A stretch of 64,000 nt of DNA from Lacrimispora indolis DSM 755 (GTDB lineage Bacteria > Bacillota > Clostridia > Lachnospirales > Lachnospiraceae). Below are positions 7,042 to 15,273 of the stretch, piece by piece. The notes beneath the pieces were generated by a model. The model worked only from the letters and a program-made list of their open reading frames with translations. It was not told the origin of the DNA and searched no databases. The position numbers and the translations under genes were made by a program. The DNA lies in NCBI RefSeq assembly GCF_000526995.1, contig NZ_AZUI01000001.1:4878001-4942000 (forward strand), read 5' to 3'. The stretch's first letter is position 1. Every line of letters begins with the position of its first letter.

Positions 7042-8310
7042 TTATGCTTTGCCTAAAGACTGACGGGAAGGGAGGGGCAGGCTGACAATAAAAGAGGTCC
7101 CTGCCTCAAGGCTGCTGGTCAGGCTTATTTTTCCCTTATGCTGATCAACGATGGTCTTTGCAATGGAAAGGCCAAGCCCATATCCCCCTTCCTTGCGAAC
7201 TCTTGATTTATCTGTCCTGTAAAAACGTTCAAAAACGTGGGACTGTTCTTTTTCAGGAATGGGTTCTCCTGTATTTTGGATGGTCAAAACAGCATAATGG
7301 GGAGATTTTTTTAAGATTACGGACACGGAACCCTGTTTTCCCGCATATTTGCAGGCGTTATCCAGGAGGATGGTGGTCAGCTGCCTTAGCTGGGCTTCCC
7401 AGCCTTCCAGGAAAATGCCGGGTTCAATCTCATTTTTTAAATCCACCTTATTTTCAAAGGCCACAGATTCAAACAGCAGGACTCCGTTCAATACAATATC
7501 GCTGAAATCCAGAGGAGCCTTTGCGGTTTGAGGCGCCTGAACGGATTCGGCATCGGAACGGGCCAAAAAGAGCAATTCTTCCACAAGCTGTTTCATCCGT
7601 TGGGCCTCTTCTTTCGTATTATTCAGCCATTTTTGCTGTTCCATGATGGTGCATTCTTTATGAAGGGACAGAATCTGTAGGTTGGCCAGGATCACGGTGA
7701 GGGGTGTCTTTAATTCATGGGAAGCATCGGCAATGAACTGGTTTTGCACCCGCCATGCGTTTTCCACAGGTATTAAGGCCAGACGGGAAAGAAACAGGCT
7801 TAGGATCAAAAAAAGAAAAGTTGCCCCAAGGAAGACCAGCAGACAGTTAATGAGCAAAGCCCTTAAATTATTCCGTTCATAGCTTTGATCTGCAAACCCT
7901 ATTTTAATTCCTTCCATTGCGGAAATCTTAAGATAGCGAAGGGAATAATCCTTAAGCTCTCCCTGGGGAGAACCGCCGGCCTTTACTAACTTTACCAGAG
8001 TGGAGGCCTGCTCTTTTGTGACGGTGATGTTGTTTTCCTTTATGGTTTCTATGGAATTACGATTGTTTACGGTCACCACGAAAACAGGTATGAGAGGAGG
8101 CAGGTCCTTTTGGGGTCTGCGGCCGAATTCCACCTTATCCGGCGGCCGCTCCTGGCGGTCATGGTCGATGACCTGCAGCAGGGCCATGACGGTCTGCCGC
8201 TCGATGCGTTTGTAATTTGCATAGTAAAAAATGCCAAGAACTACGGAAAGAATGCTAATGACAAAGGTCATGTTGATCAAAACAAATCTTATTCTTAACT
8301 TTTTTATCAT
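7042..8310 (-). CDS. Membrane sensor histidine kinase
   Basis: A 422-residue kinase with one membrane helix near residues 10-30, an extracytoplasmic region of about 120 residues rich in charged residues, a second helix near 151-175, then the HisKA box DASHELKTPLT with phospho-acceptor H198. The ATPase domain follows, with an N box (DNACKYAG) and the G box GYGLGLSIAK. Almost no HAMP-length linker separates the second helix from HisKA. It overlaps its response regulator gene by 4 bp. The pair faces the SLH-MacAB operon across a divergent promoter region, suggesting that it senses cell-envelope stress and controls the exporter (inference). Confidence 0.9.
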   Translation of the reverse strand: MIKKLRIRFVLINMTFVISILSVVLGIFYYANYKRIERQTVMALLQVIDHDRQERPPDKVEFGRRPQKDLPPLIPVFVVTVNNRNSIETIKENNITVTKEQASTLVKLVKAGGSPQGELKDYSLRYLKISAMEGIKIGFADQSYERNNLRALLINCLLVFLGATFLFLILSLFLSRLALIPVENAWRVQNQFIADASHELKTPLTVILANLQILSLHKECTIMEQQKWLNNTKEEAQRMKQLVEELLFLARSDAESVQAPQTAKAPLDFSDIVLNGVLLFESVAFENKVDLKNEIEPGIFLEGWEAQLRQLTTILLDNACKYAGKQGSVSVILKKSPHYAVLTIQNTGEPIPEKEQSHVFERFYRTDKSRVRKEGGYGLGLSIAKTIVDQHKGKISLTSSLEAGTSFIVSLPLPSRQSLGKA

Positions 8311-8981
8311 AACCGTTCCTCCAGGCGGTATCCAACCTTACGGACGGTACTGATTTCGACCTTTGATCCCACAAAATTAAGCTTTTTACGCAGAAAGGAA
8401 ATATAAGCTTCCACATTATTATCCTCTGCGTCAGAATCACTGCCCCATACCCTTGAAATGAGGAATTCCTTTGAAACGATCCTGCCGGAATTTCCCATAA
8501 GGATTTTCAGCACTTCAAATTCTTTATACCCAAGGTGAATGGATTTTGTGCCGCAGCATAAATCATTGGCGGATAAATTTAAAGCCAGGTCTCCGAATTT
8601 CATTTCCTCTACGATCACTTCACCCTGGCGGCGGGAGATAGCACGGATGCGGGCCAACAATTCTTCCGGAATAAAAGGCTTTGTCATATAGTCGTCAGCC
8701 CCTTTATCAAGCCCGGTCACCTTATCCCGGATGTCATCCCGTGCGGTCAGCATGAGAACCGGAGTCTGAATGCGGGCTTCTCTCAGCTTTTTTACCACCT
8801 GAAAACCGGTTTCTCCCGGAAGCATAACATCTAAAACAATGACGTCATATTCTCCGGAAAGGCCGCAGGATAAACCGTCGGTTCCATTATATACAATATC
8901 AGCCTGATAATGCTGTTCCCTCATAATCTGTCCCAACGCATCGGCCAGCCTTACTTCATCTTCTACAATCAGCACTTTCAT
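8307..8981 (-). CDS. OmpR/PhoB-type response regulator
   Basis: A 224-residue protein with an N-terminal receiver domain (acidic pair E7-D8, phospho-acceptor D51 in VLDVMLPG, Lys in MTKPF) and a C-terminal winged-helix DNA-binding domain ending in VRKVGYRLE. It is first in the operon with the histidine kinase. The start ATG at 8981 lies about 45 bases downstream of a good sigma-A promoter. Likely targets are its own promoter and the divergent SLH/exporter operon. Confidence 0.92.
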   Translation of the reverse strand: MKVLIVEDEVRLADALGQIMREQHYQADIVYNGTDGLSCGLSGEYDVIVLDVMLPGETGFQVVKKLREARIQTPVLMLTARDDIRDKVTGLDKGADDYMTKPFIPEELLARIRAISRRQGEVIVEEMKFGDLALNLSANDLCCGTKSIHLGYKEFEVLKILMGNSGRIVSKEFLISRVWGSDSDAEDNNVEAYISFLRKKLNFVGSKVEISTVRKVGYRLEERL

Positions 8982-9025
8982 AATTAGATTCTCCTATATC
9001 CTTTATTATGAACCGGTTATCATCT

Positions 9026-9054
9026 ATTATAAGTTGAGACCGCTTATTAAGCAA
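9026..9054 (-). promoter_or_regulatory. Sigma-A promoter for the two-component system
   Basis: On the minus strand: TTGCTT (9049-9054), a 17-bp spacer and TATAAT (9026-9031). Confidence 0.65.
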
Positions 9055-9098
9055 GCTTTCTCAGTTATTTCAATCATAAGGGATCAAGCTTAAAATAG

Positions 9099-9131
9099 GC
9101 TGAAATTACAGAGTTTCAGGTTAATTTCAGC
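9099..9131. promoter_or_regulatory. Candidate operator: palindrome plus direct repeats in the divergent region
   Basis: A perfect 10-bp inverted repeat (GCTGAAATTA at 9099-9108, TAATTTCAGC at 9122-9131) contains TTTCAG direct repeats at 9114 and 9125, exactly 11 bp apart. Such spacing is typical of OmpR-family regulator sites. It lies between the response regulator and the SLH gene. Confidence 0.45.
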
Positions 9132-9203
9132 TTACTGTCATAGAATGGACATATCGGCCTGCTAAAATAAGCTACAGATTTGAATGATGAGAGGAGAAAC
9201 TGG

Positions 9204-10295
9204 ATGAACGGACGAAGAATGGCGGCCTCCCTGGCTTTTGTAATGGCTGCGACTGCAGTCAGCCCTATGATAACGGAGGCATCAAGTAATTTTGACTTAA
9301 GAAAAAAGGTGATTGGGGTTTCGGGGATCATGAACACCGGGAATCTGGGTCTGGCAGTGACACGGGGAGAATTTGCCAGTATGCTGGTCAATGCTTCCTC
9401 CTATCGAAGTACAGCAGGCAAAACCAGCAATACTTCCGTATTCGCGGATGTGCCGAGAAATCATGAATATGCGGCCCAGATACGGATTGCAGCGGAGCAG
9501 GGGTGGATGAACGGATATCTGGGAGGAAACTTTAAGCCGGACGAATCCATAACCCTTCAGGAGGCGGTAAAAGGAGTTCTGGCACTTTTGGAATATGTAA
9601 ATTCCGATTTTACAGGTGACCAGTCCGGTTCCAGGCTTTCCAAATATCATTTCCTGGAATTAGATGAGAATCTTAATAAAGAGGCCTTGGAGATCATGAA
9701 TAAAGAGGATTGCATCAACCTGTTTTATAATCTCTTAAAAACTGATACAAAATCCGGAACCATGTTTGGAAAGAGCTTAGACTGTGAATTGACAGATGAC
9801 GGTGAGATCAATCCATTTACAATGGTTGACAACAGCCTTAAGGGGCCGAAGATCGTAAGAAGCAAAAGCAGGCTTAATTCCCTCCTTCCCTTTAAGCTGG
9901 GGGAGGCCAATGTTTATCTTGACGGAGAGGCTGTTTCCAATTCCAGTGATGCAATTACCGTTTCCCTAGAAAGCTCGGACGGAGTTCTGGTTTATTATCA
10001 TTCCCTCTCCAAAACCGTATGGCTTTATACCGTTGGAAATGAAAATGAAAACGGCCGTTCCGCCGTATTCGGAGAAATCACCAACGTGGTCTATGATTCT
10101 ACTGACTTAATGACTCCGGGGGCGATCATACTGGATGACGGCAATACCTATGAGCTTTCCAGCACTGAAATGAAGTTTGTATTTTCTTCCTACGGAGGCC
10201 TGAGAGTCGGGGATACCGTGAATCTGGTCTATACCCTTTCTGTGGACAATGAAGGAAATGAAACCAGGACTGTCATTGATTATATAGAAGATTAA
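9204..10295 (+). CDS. Exported protein with S-layer homology motifs
   Basis: I place the start at ATG 9204, which has an AGAGGAGA site 6-7 bases upstream; the frame also opens at a TTG at 9180. The roughly 363-residue protein begins with a signal-peptide-like segment (RRMAASLAFVMAATAVSPM) ending near ITEASS. Residues of about 50-130 carry SLH-like motifs (TRGEFASML; FADVPRNHEYAAQIRIAAEQGWMNGY; FKPDESITLQEAVKGVLALLEY), which bind secondary wall polymer. The C-terminal half is a beta-rich region of unknown function. It is the first gene of an apparent operon with a MacAB-like exporter, so it may tether the machine or the substrate at the wall (inference). Confidence 0.75.
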   Translation: MNGRRMAASLAFVMAATAVSPMITEASSNFDLRKKVIGVSGIMNTGNLGLAVTRGEFASMLVNASSYRSTAGKTSNTSVFADVPRNHEYAAQIRIAAEQGWMNGYLGGNFKPDESITLQEAVKGVLALLEYVNSDFTGDQSGSRLSKYHFLELDENLNKEALEIMNKEDCINLFYNLLKTDTKSGTMFGKSLDCELTDDGEINPFTMVDNSLKGPKIVRSKSRLNSLLPFKLGEANVYLDGEAVSNSSDAITVSLESSDGVLVYYHSLSKTVWLYTVGNENENGRSAVFGEITNVVYDSTDLMTPGAIILDDGNTYELSSTEMKFVFSSYGGLRVGDTVNLVYTLSVDNEGNETRTVIDYIED

Positions 10296-10309
10296 CAGGA
10301 GAATCCGGA

Positions 10310-12091
10310 ATGAAAAAAGTCATTCAGAAATTATTTTCAAGAGAAAAAAGAAAGGGCCGGATAAAGGGGAAAAAGATCCTGATCCTTTTGATTGTAATTC
10401 TTGCAGTTCTGGCAGGAGCCATAGGAACAGTGAGCTATAAAAAGTCAAAGGAAGTCTCAGCTGCGGCAAAGAGCGTCAAAACAGCAAGGGTAACAAAGCA
10501 GGACATTGTTTCGGAACTGTCTTCCTCCGGCACCATTTCCCCTCTGAATACATATGAAATTACTTCTCTGGTTGAAGGAGAAGTAATTGCAGCAGATTTT
10601 GAAGAGGGAGATGAGGTGGAAAAGGGACAGATCCTCTATCAGATCGACACCTCCTCCATGGAATCGGAGATGACCTCCGTAAACAACTCCCTGGCCAGGG
10701 CTGAGGAAAATTATAAAGCCGCTCAGGATGATTATAATGCTGCTTTAAGTGATTACAGCGGGAATACCTACAAGTCCACGGAGAGCGGGTACATAAAATC
10801 TCTTTCCATTAAGGAAGGGGATAAAGTGGGGAACAATACGGAAATTGCCTCCATCTACGATGATAAAACCATGAAGATCAAGGTTCCCTTTCTTTCCGGT
10901 GAAGCTGCTCAGATAACGGCCGGCCAGGGAGCAATTCTGACCCTTACGGATACGGGAGAACAGATTCAAGGCGTTGTCTCCTCTGTCAGCAATATGGATG
11001 TGACTTTAACAGGCGGACGGATCGTCCGCTACGTTACCATTGAAGTGGAAAATCCAGGAGGCCTTACTACGGAGACCCCGGCCACAGCATCGGTGGGCGA
11101 TTACGTATGTACCGTGGAATCAACCTTTGAGCCAAAACTTGAGACGACCATGAAAGCAGACTTATCTTCCAATGTGGAGGTGGGAACTCTGCTGGTCCAT
11201 GAAGGGGATTATGTGGCAAAGGGCACTCCTATCTTTACAATGGAAAGCAGGTCCGCAGATAAGCTGATACGAACTTATAAAGATACCATGGAAAAGGCTC
11301 AGGAGACCCTGGAATCGGCTAAGAGCAAGCTGGAGAGCACCAGCGACACCTATGATAACTATACCATTACTGCCCCCATATCCGGGAAGGTCATTACTAA
11401 ATCCGTAAAGGCAGGAGATAAGATCACCAAAAGCTCCAGCGGAAGTACGACCCTGGCAGTCATATACGATATGTCCGGCTATACCTTTAAAATGTCTGTG
11501 GATGAACTGGATGTCAAGTCCGTGAAAGTTGGCCAGGAGGTAACAGTTACAGCGGATGCGGTAACAGGTAAAACCTTTTCCGGCATTGTTACCAATGTGA
11601 GCCTGGAAAGTTCCACTTCAAACGGCGTTACCAATTATCCGGTTACCGTTACCTTAAATGACGGAATGGATGAGCTTCTTCCCGGCATGAACGTAGACGG
11701 AGTGATCATTCTGGACAAAGCAACCGATGTGCTGGCTGTTCCGGCAGATGCACTGATGCGGGGAAATCAGGTTTATGTAAAGGATGAAACAGTGAAAGAG
11801 GCCCAGGGAAACATACCGGCAGGCTTTAAAGCCATAGAAGTCACCACAGGACTGATCAATGATAATTACGTGGAGATTAAAAGCGGGCTGGAAGAAAACC
11901 AGGAAGTTTATGTTGCACAAACCACTGTAAGCAACACCAACGCTGTTATGATGCCAGGCGGCATGGGCGGCGTAAATGTAAATCCGGGAGGAGGCGGCTC
12001 TGATGGCAGATGGCGCAGCGGCGGTTCCGGAAGTGGTTCTGGCGGTAATTCCGGGGGTAATTCCGGCGGTGCAAGGCGCAACGGCGGCTGA
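10310..12091 (+). CDS. HlyD/MacA-like periplasmic-adaptor protein with Gly/Ser-rich tail
   Basis: This 593-residue protein has a basic N-terminus, a membrane anchor near residues 24-42, and two lipoyl/barrel-sandwich regions (GEVIAADFEEGDEVEKGQIL; GKVITKSVKAGDKITKSS) separated by short coiled coils. A beta-barrel region follows, with PGMNVDGVIILDKATDVLAVPADAL. The last 45 residues or so are Gly/Ser/Asn-rich, unusual for the family and likely flexible. Family members link an ABC permease to its substrate or envelope. In Gram-positives the analogue is YknX of YknWXYZ, which exports or protects against peptide toxins. The ATPase and permease genes follow immediately. Confidence 0.85.
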   Translation: MKKVIQKLFSREKRKGRIKGKKILILLIVILAVLAGAIGTVSYKKSKEVSAAAKSVKTARVTKQDIVSELSSSGTISPLNTYEITSLVEGEVIAADFEEGDEVEKGQILYQIDTSSMESEMTSVNNSLARAEENYKAAQDDYNAALSDYSGNTYKSTESGYIKSLSIKEGDKVGNNTEIASIYDDKTMKIKVPFLSGEAAQITAGQGAILTLTDTGEQIQGVVSSVSNMDVTLTGGRIVRYVTIEVENPGGLTTETPATASVGDYVCTVESTFEPKLETTMKADLSSNVEVGTLLVHEGDYVAKGTPIFTMESRSADKLIRTYKDTMEKAQETLESAKSKLESTSDTYDNYTITAPISGKVITKSVKAGDKITKSSSGSTTLAVIYDMSGYTFKMSVDELDVKSVKVGQEVTVTADAVTGKTFSGIVTNVSLESSTSNGVTNYPVTVTLNDGMDELLPGMNVDGVIILDKATDVLAVPADALMRGNQVYVKDETVKEAQGNIPAGFKAIEVTTGLINDNYVEIKSGLEENQEVYVAQTTVSNTNAVMMPGGMGGVNVNPGGGGSDGRWRSGGSGSGSGGNSGGNSGGARRNGG

Positions 12092-12104
12092 AACACCGGA
12101 GGCT

Positions 12105-12131
12105 GAGGGCCCGGCAGCAGCGGCGGCCCTC
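12105..12131 (+). other. GC-rich intercistronic hairpin upstream of the exporter ATPase
   Basis: GAGGGCC (12105-12111) and GGCCCTC (12125-12131) form a 7-bp stem between the adaptor and ATPase genes. No T-run follows, so it is more likely an mRNA-processing or stability element than a terminator. Confidence 0.45.
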
Positions 12132-12162
12132 GGCCCAAAAGGCAGCAAGGAGGTTGTAAAGC

Positions 12163-12870
12163 GTGGAAAATTCTTTGATTGAATTAAAGGATATTTATAA
12201 AGTATACCAGATGGGGGAGGAGGAGGTCCGGGCAAACAACGGAGTTTCCCTAACCATCTGCCGGGGAGAATTCGTGGCTATCGTAGGAAAGTCGGGAAGC
12301 GGAAAATCCACGCTCATGAACATCATAGGCGCACTGGATGTTCCCACCTCAGGAGAGTATCTTCTGGGCGGCGAGGATGTGGGAAGGATGTCGGACAATC
12401 AGCTGGCCGGGATACGGAATAAGATGATTGGCTTTATCTTTCAGCAGTATAATCTGCTTCCCAGACTGAATCTTCTTGAAAATGTGGAATTGCCCCTGCT
12501 GTATTCAGGGATAGGAGCCGCTGAACGGAACAACCGGGCCATGGCCTCCTTAGAGCGGGTAGGCCTGGCAGAAAAATGGAAAAACTTTCCCAATCAGCTT
12601 TCCGGAGGCCAGCAGCAAAGGGCCTCCATTGCAAGGGCGCTGGCAGGAGATCCCTCTCTGATTCTGGCCGATGAACCGACTGGGGCTCTGGATTCCAAAA
12701 CCAGCCGGGAAGTTCTCAATTTCTTAAAAAAGCTGAACGATGAAGGGAATACCATTGTCATGATCACCCATGACAGCGCCATTGCACGGGAGGCCAGGCG
12801 GGTGATCCGGGTACACGATGGTAAGATTAATTTCGATGGAGACGTAAATGAATATTCTGCAATCCTTTAA
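12163..12870 (+). CDS. MacB/LolD-type ABC transporter ATP-binding protein
   Basis: A 235-residue ABC ATPase with GTG start and AAGGAGG site at 12148-12154. Walker A is GKSGSGKST, the signature is LSGGQQQR, and Walker B is ILADEPTGALD followed by the MITHDSA switch. The ADEPTGALDS sequence is typical of the MacB/LolD/FtsE group that powers mechanotransmission rather than substrate passage. Its end overlaps the permease gene by 23 bp. Together with the adaptor and permease it forms a MacAB/YknXYZ-like exporter. Confidence 0.93.
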   Translation: MENSLIELKDIYKVYQMGEEEVRANNGVSLTICRGEFVAIVGKSGSGKSTLMNIIGALDVPTSGEYLLGGEDVGRMSDNQLAGIRNKMIGFIFQQYNLLPRLNLLENVELPLLYSGIGAAERNNRAMASLERVGLAEKWKNFPNQLSGGQQQRASIARALAGDPSLILADEPTGALDSKTSREVLNFLKKLNDEGNTIVMITHDSAIAREARRVIRVHDGKINFDGDVNEYSAIL

Positions 12871-14032
12871 AATGGCTTTAAAAAGCATCTGGGGAAATAA
12901 GATGCGTTCCTTTCTCACCATGCTGGGTATCATCATCGGCGTGGCATCGGTCATCATTCTGGTAAGCCTTGTAAACGGGCAGATGTCCTATATGACAGAA
13001 AGCTTTGCCAGCATGGGTACCAACCAGATCAACGTCAACGTGACCAATCTTTCATCCAGGTCCGTCACCGTTGATCAGATGTATGAATTTTATGAGGACA
13101 ACAGGAGCCTTTTTGCCCAGATGACGCCAAGGGTTTCCTTATCCTCTACTTTAAAAAACGGGACGGAGTCCCTGACAAATACCACGGTATCCGGCGTCAG
13201 CGAGGAATACTTAGAAATGAAGGATCAGACTCTGGATTCAGGGCGGTTTCTTCAGTATTCCGATATTCTATCCAGACAAAAGGTCTGTGTGGCAGGTTAT
13301 TATGTTGCCTGGGAATTATACGGAGGAGCGGAAAAAGCCATTGGCCAGACTATTAAAATAAACGGTTATGCTTACCAGATCATTGGCGTGGTTTCCAGAC
13401 AGGATGATTCGGAACTTAAGGCCGGCGGCTCGGACGACGTTTTATATCTCCCCTACAGCAGTGCTGCCAAGATGAATAACACTGCCGACATAAACAGCTA
13501 TGTATTTGCAACTGCTGATATGGATCATACCACAGAGGCAAAGGAAGCGATTAACACCTTTCTTTTTGAGATCTTAAAGGATGAGGACTTATTCCGGATC
13601 ACAGCCATGAGTGAGCTTTTGGATTCCTTAAATTCCATGATCTCCATGATGTCCATGATGCTTGGCGGAATCGCGGGGATCTCGCTGCTGGTAGCCGGAG
13701 TGGGGGTCATGAACATCATGCTGGTGTCGGTAACAGAGCGGACCAGGGAGATCGGGATCCGAAAAGCTTTGGGTGCAAAAAAACGCAACATCATGCAGCA
13801 GTTTGTAATAGAAGCCGCAGTTACCAGTTCTCTCGGCGGAGTTGCCGGCATCTTGATAGGCTCTGTGGCAACGACCGTCATTGGAACAGCTATGGGGATG
13901 AATGCCACCCCAACACCCGGCGCCGTGGTAGTTTCCTTCAGTGTATCCGTAGGGATCGGCCTTTTGTTCGGCTACATGCCTGCCAGAAGGGCAGCTGATT
14001 TAAATCCCATTGACGCCCTGCGCAGTGAGTGA
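12848..14032 (+). CDS. MacB/FtsX-type ABC transporter permease
   Basis: A 394-residue protein with an N-terminal membrane helix (MRSFLTMLGIIIGVASVIILVSL), an extracellular MacB_PCD-like domain of about 200 residues, and three C-terminal helices. The FtsX coupling segment VTERTREIGIRKALGAKKRNIMQQF is present, and the protein ends PARRAADLNPIDALRSE, the usual MacB ending. This is the type VII ABC permease architecture. The gene overlaps the ATPase gene and is followed by a terminator, ending the operon. Likely substrates are peptides, antimicrobial compounds or lipids. Confidence 0.92.
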   Translation: MNILQSFKMALKSIWGNKMRSFLTMLGIIIGVASVIILVSLVNGQMSYMTESFASMGTNQINVNVTNLSSRSVTVDQMYEFYEDNRSLFAQMTPRVSLSSTLKNGTESLTNTTVSGVSEEYLEMKDQTLDSGRFLQYSDILSRQKVCVAGYYVAWELYGGAEKAIGQTIKINGYAYQIIGVVSRQDDSELKAGGSDDVLYLPYSSAAKMNNTADINSYVFATADMDHTTEAKEAINTFLFEILKDEDLFRITAMSELLDSLNSMISMMSMMLGGIAGISLLVAGVGVMNIMLVSVTERTREIGIRKALGAKKRNIMQQFVIEAAVTSSLGGVAGILIGSVATTVIGTAMGMNATPTPGAVVVSFSVSVGIGLLFGYMPARRAADLNPIDALRSE

Positions 14033-14098
14033 TAATCCGATATTTTCCTGCAAATTCTTGCAAATATGACATATTGGTGATACTATTTGCATAGTTAC

Positions 14099-14134
14099 CA
14101 AAGGAGTAGCTCATTTTTTGGGTTGCTCCTTTTG
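14099..14134 (+). terminator. Intrinsic terminator after the exporter operon
   Basis: AAAGGAGTAGC (14100-14110) pairs with GTTGCTCCTTT (14122-14132), then T. A weak promoter-like pair (TTGCAA at 14058, TACTAT at 14081, 17-bp spacer) lies just upstream, so an attenuator for the dipeptidase gene is a less likely alternative. Confidence 0.65.
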
Positions 14135-14176
14135 CGTCGAGGAAATTTAGAAGGATCATGAGAAAGGAAAGAAATT

Positions 14177-15169
14177 ATGAAGGTTGTTGATATGCATTGT
14201 GATACGATTTCCGAGCTTTTTTACCGCAGGGAGGAGGGAAAGGAGTATTCTATCTTAAAGAATGACTGCCATATTGATTTGGAGCGCATGAAAAAGGGGG
14301 ATTACTGCCTGCAGAACTTTGCCATGTTTACAAATCTTGCAAGACAGGAACATCCCTTTGAATATTGTATGAAGCTGGCTGACCTTTTTTTTACGGAGCT
14401 GGAAAAATACGAGGATATGATCGGCATTGTAAAAACTTACGAAGACATTGAAGAAAACCGGAGAAATGGGAAGATGTCTGCCATGCTCACCATAGAGGAG
14501 GGAGGCGTCTGCCAGGGAGAACTGGCATTTTTAAGGAATTTTTACCGGTTGGGAGTCCGTATGGCCACTCTTACCTGGAATTATAAAAACGAACTGGGGC
14601 ATCCAAACCGGTTCTGGGAGGAAAAAGGAGAGGCCTTTTTCCAGCCGGAAATTGAGCTGGGTCTTACGGAAAAAGGGATCGCTTTTATTCAGGAGATGGA
14701 AAAGCTGGGAATGATCATCGATGTGTCCCATTTGTCAGATGCCGGAATTGAAGATGTGTTCCGCTATACGGAAAAGCCATTTGTAGCCAGCCATTCCAAC
14801 GCCAGGACCATTGCTTCCCATCCCAGGAATTTAACGGATGATATGATCAAAAGGCTTTCAGAACGGGGCGGTGTGGCCGGGATCAATTATTGCGCCGATT
14901 TTCTTCATGACTGGAAAAAGGGAGATGGAGTTTTAAGCCGGCTGGAAGATATGATATTCCATATGAAGCATATGAAGCAGGTGGGAGGCATCCAGTGCAT
15001 TGGCCTTGGATCGGATTTTGATGGGATCGGAGGAAATTTAGAGCTGAGATCTTCAGAAGATCTGCCCCTTCTGGAAGGTTATATGAAAAAAGAGGGATTC
15101 TCAGAAAGCGAAATAGAAGCGGTCTTTTATGGGAATGTCCTTCGGGTCTATAAGGAAATTTTACATTAA
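14177..15169 (+). CDS. Membrane dipeptidase-like enzyme (peptidase family M19)
   Basis: A 330-residue protein starting MKVVDMHCDTISEL, with the zinc-binding pattern of renal dipeptidase: HCD near the N-terminus, the bridging Glu in LTIEEGG, DVSHLSD, the His in ASHSNAR, and GLGSDFDGI. Family members hydrolyse dipeptides, often with D-residues at the C-terminus. No signal peptide is present, so it is likely cytoplasmic. The AGAAAGGAAAG segment serves as ribosome binding site. It appears monocistronic. Confidence 0.9.
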   Translation: MKVVDMHCDTISELFYRREEGKEYSILKNDCHIDLERMKKGDYCLQNFAMFTNLARQEHPFEYCMKLADLFFTELEKYEDMIGIVKTYEDIEENRRNGKMSAMLTIEEGGVCQGELAFLRNFYRLGVRMATLTWNYKNELGHPNRFWEEKGEAFFQPEIELGLTEKGIAFIQEMEKLGMIIDVSHLSDAGIEDVFRYTEKPFVASHSNARTIASHPRNLTDDMIKRLSERGGVAGINYCADFLHDWKKGDGVLSRLEDMIFHMKHMKQVGGIQCIGLGSDFDGIGGNLELRSSEDLPLLEGYMKKEGFSESEIEAVFYGNVLRVYKEILH

Positions 15170-15177
15170 GACAAAAA

Positions 15178-15238
15178 TTTACATAAATTTTACATTTATG
15201 TGCATCTTACTTTACATAGATTTGATATAGTACTTACA
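15178..15238 (+). promoter_or_regulatory. Pho-box-like array and promoter of the phosphate operon
   Basis: TTTACA occurs at 15178, 15189 and 15211 and CTTACA at 15233, all on a strict 11-bp phase; the two intervening positions (15200 and 15222) hold degenerate copies. A -10 box TATAGT lies at 15226-15231 with no good -35 at the expected place, as in activator-dependent promoters. PhoP/PhoB regulators bind direct repeats with an 11-bp period, and a PhoPR-like pair is encoded in this operon. Confidence 0.7.
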
Positions 15239-15273
15239 TAACATGTCTTATCATGAAAAATCAGGAGGAAGCT

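Noticed and set aside
9180..9203. TTG start for the SLH protein
   Set aside because: ATG 9204 has a good AGAGGAGA site and gives a standard signal peptide.
11654..12235. 193-residue minus-strand reading frame opposite the adaptor gene
   Set aside because: Shadow of the adaptor and its Gly-rich tail; Pro/Ala-rich low-complexity translation and no ribosome binding site.
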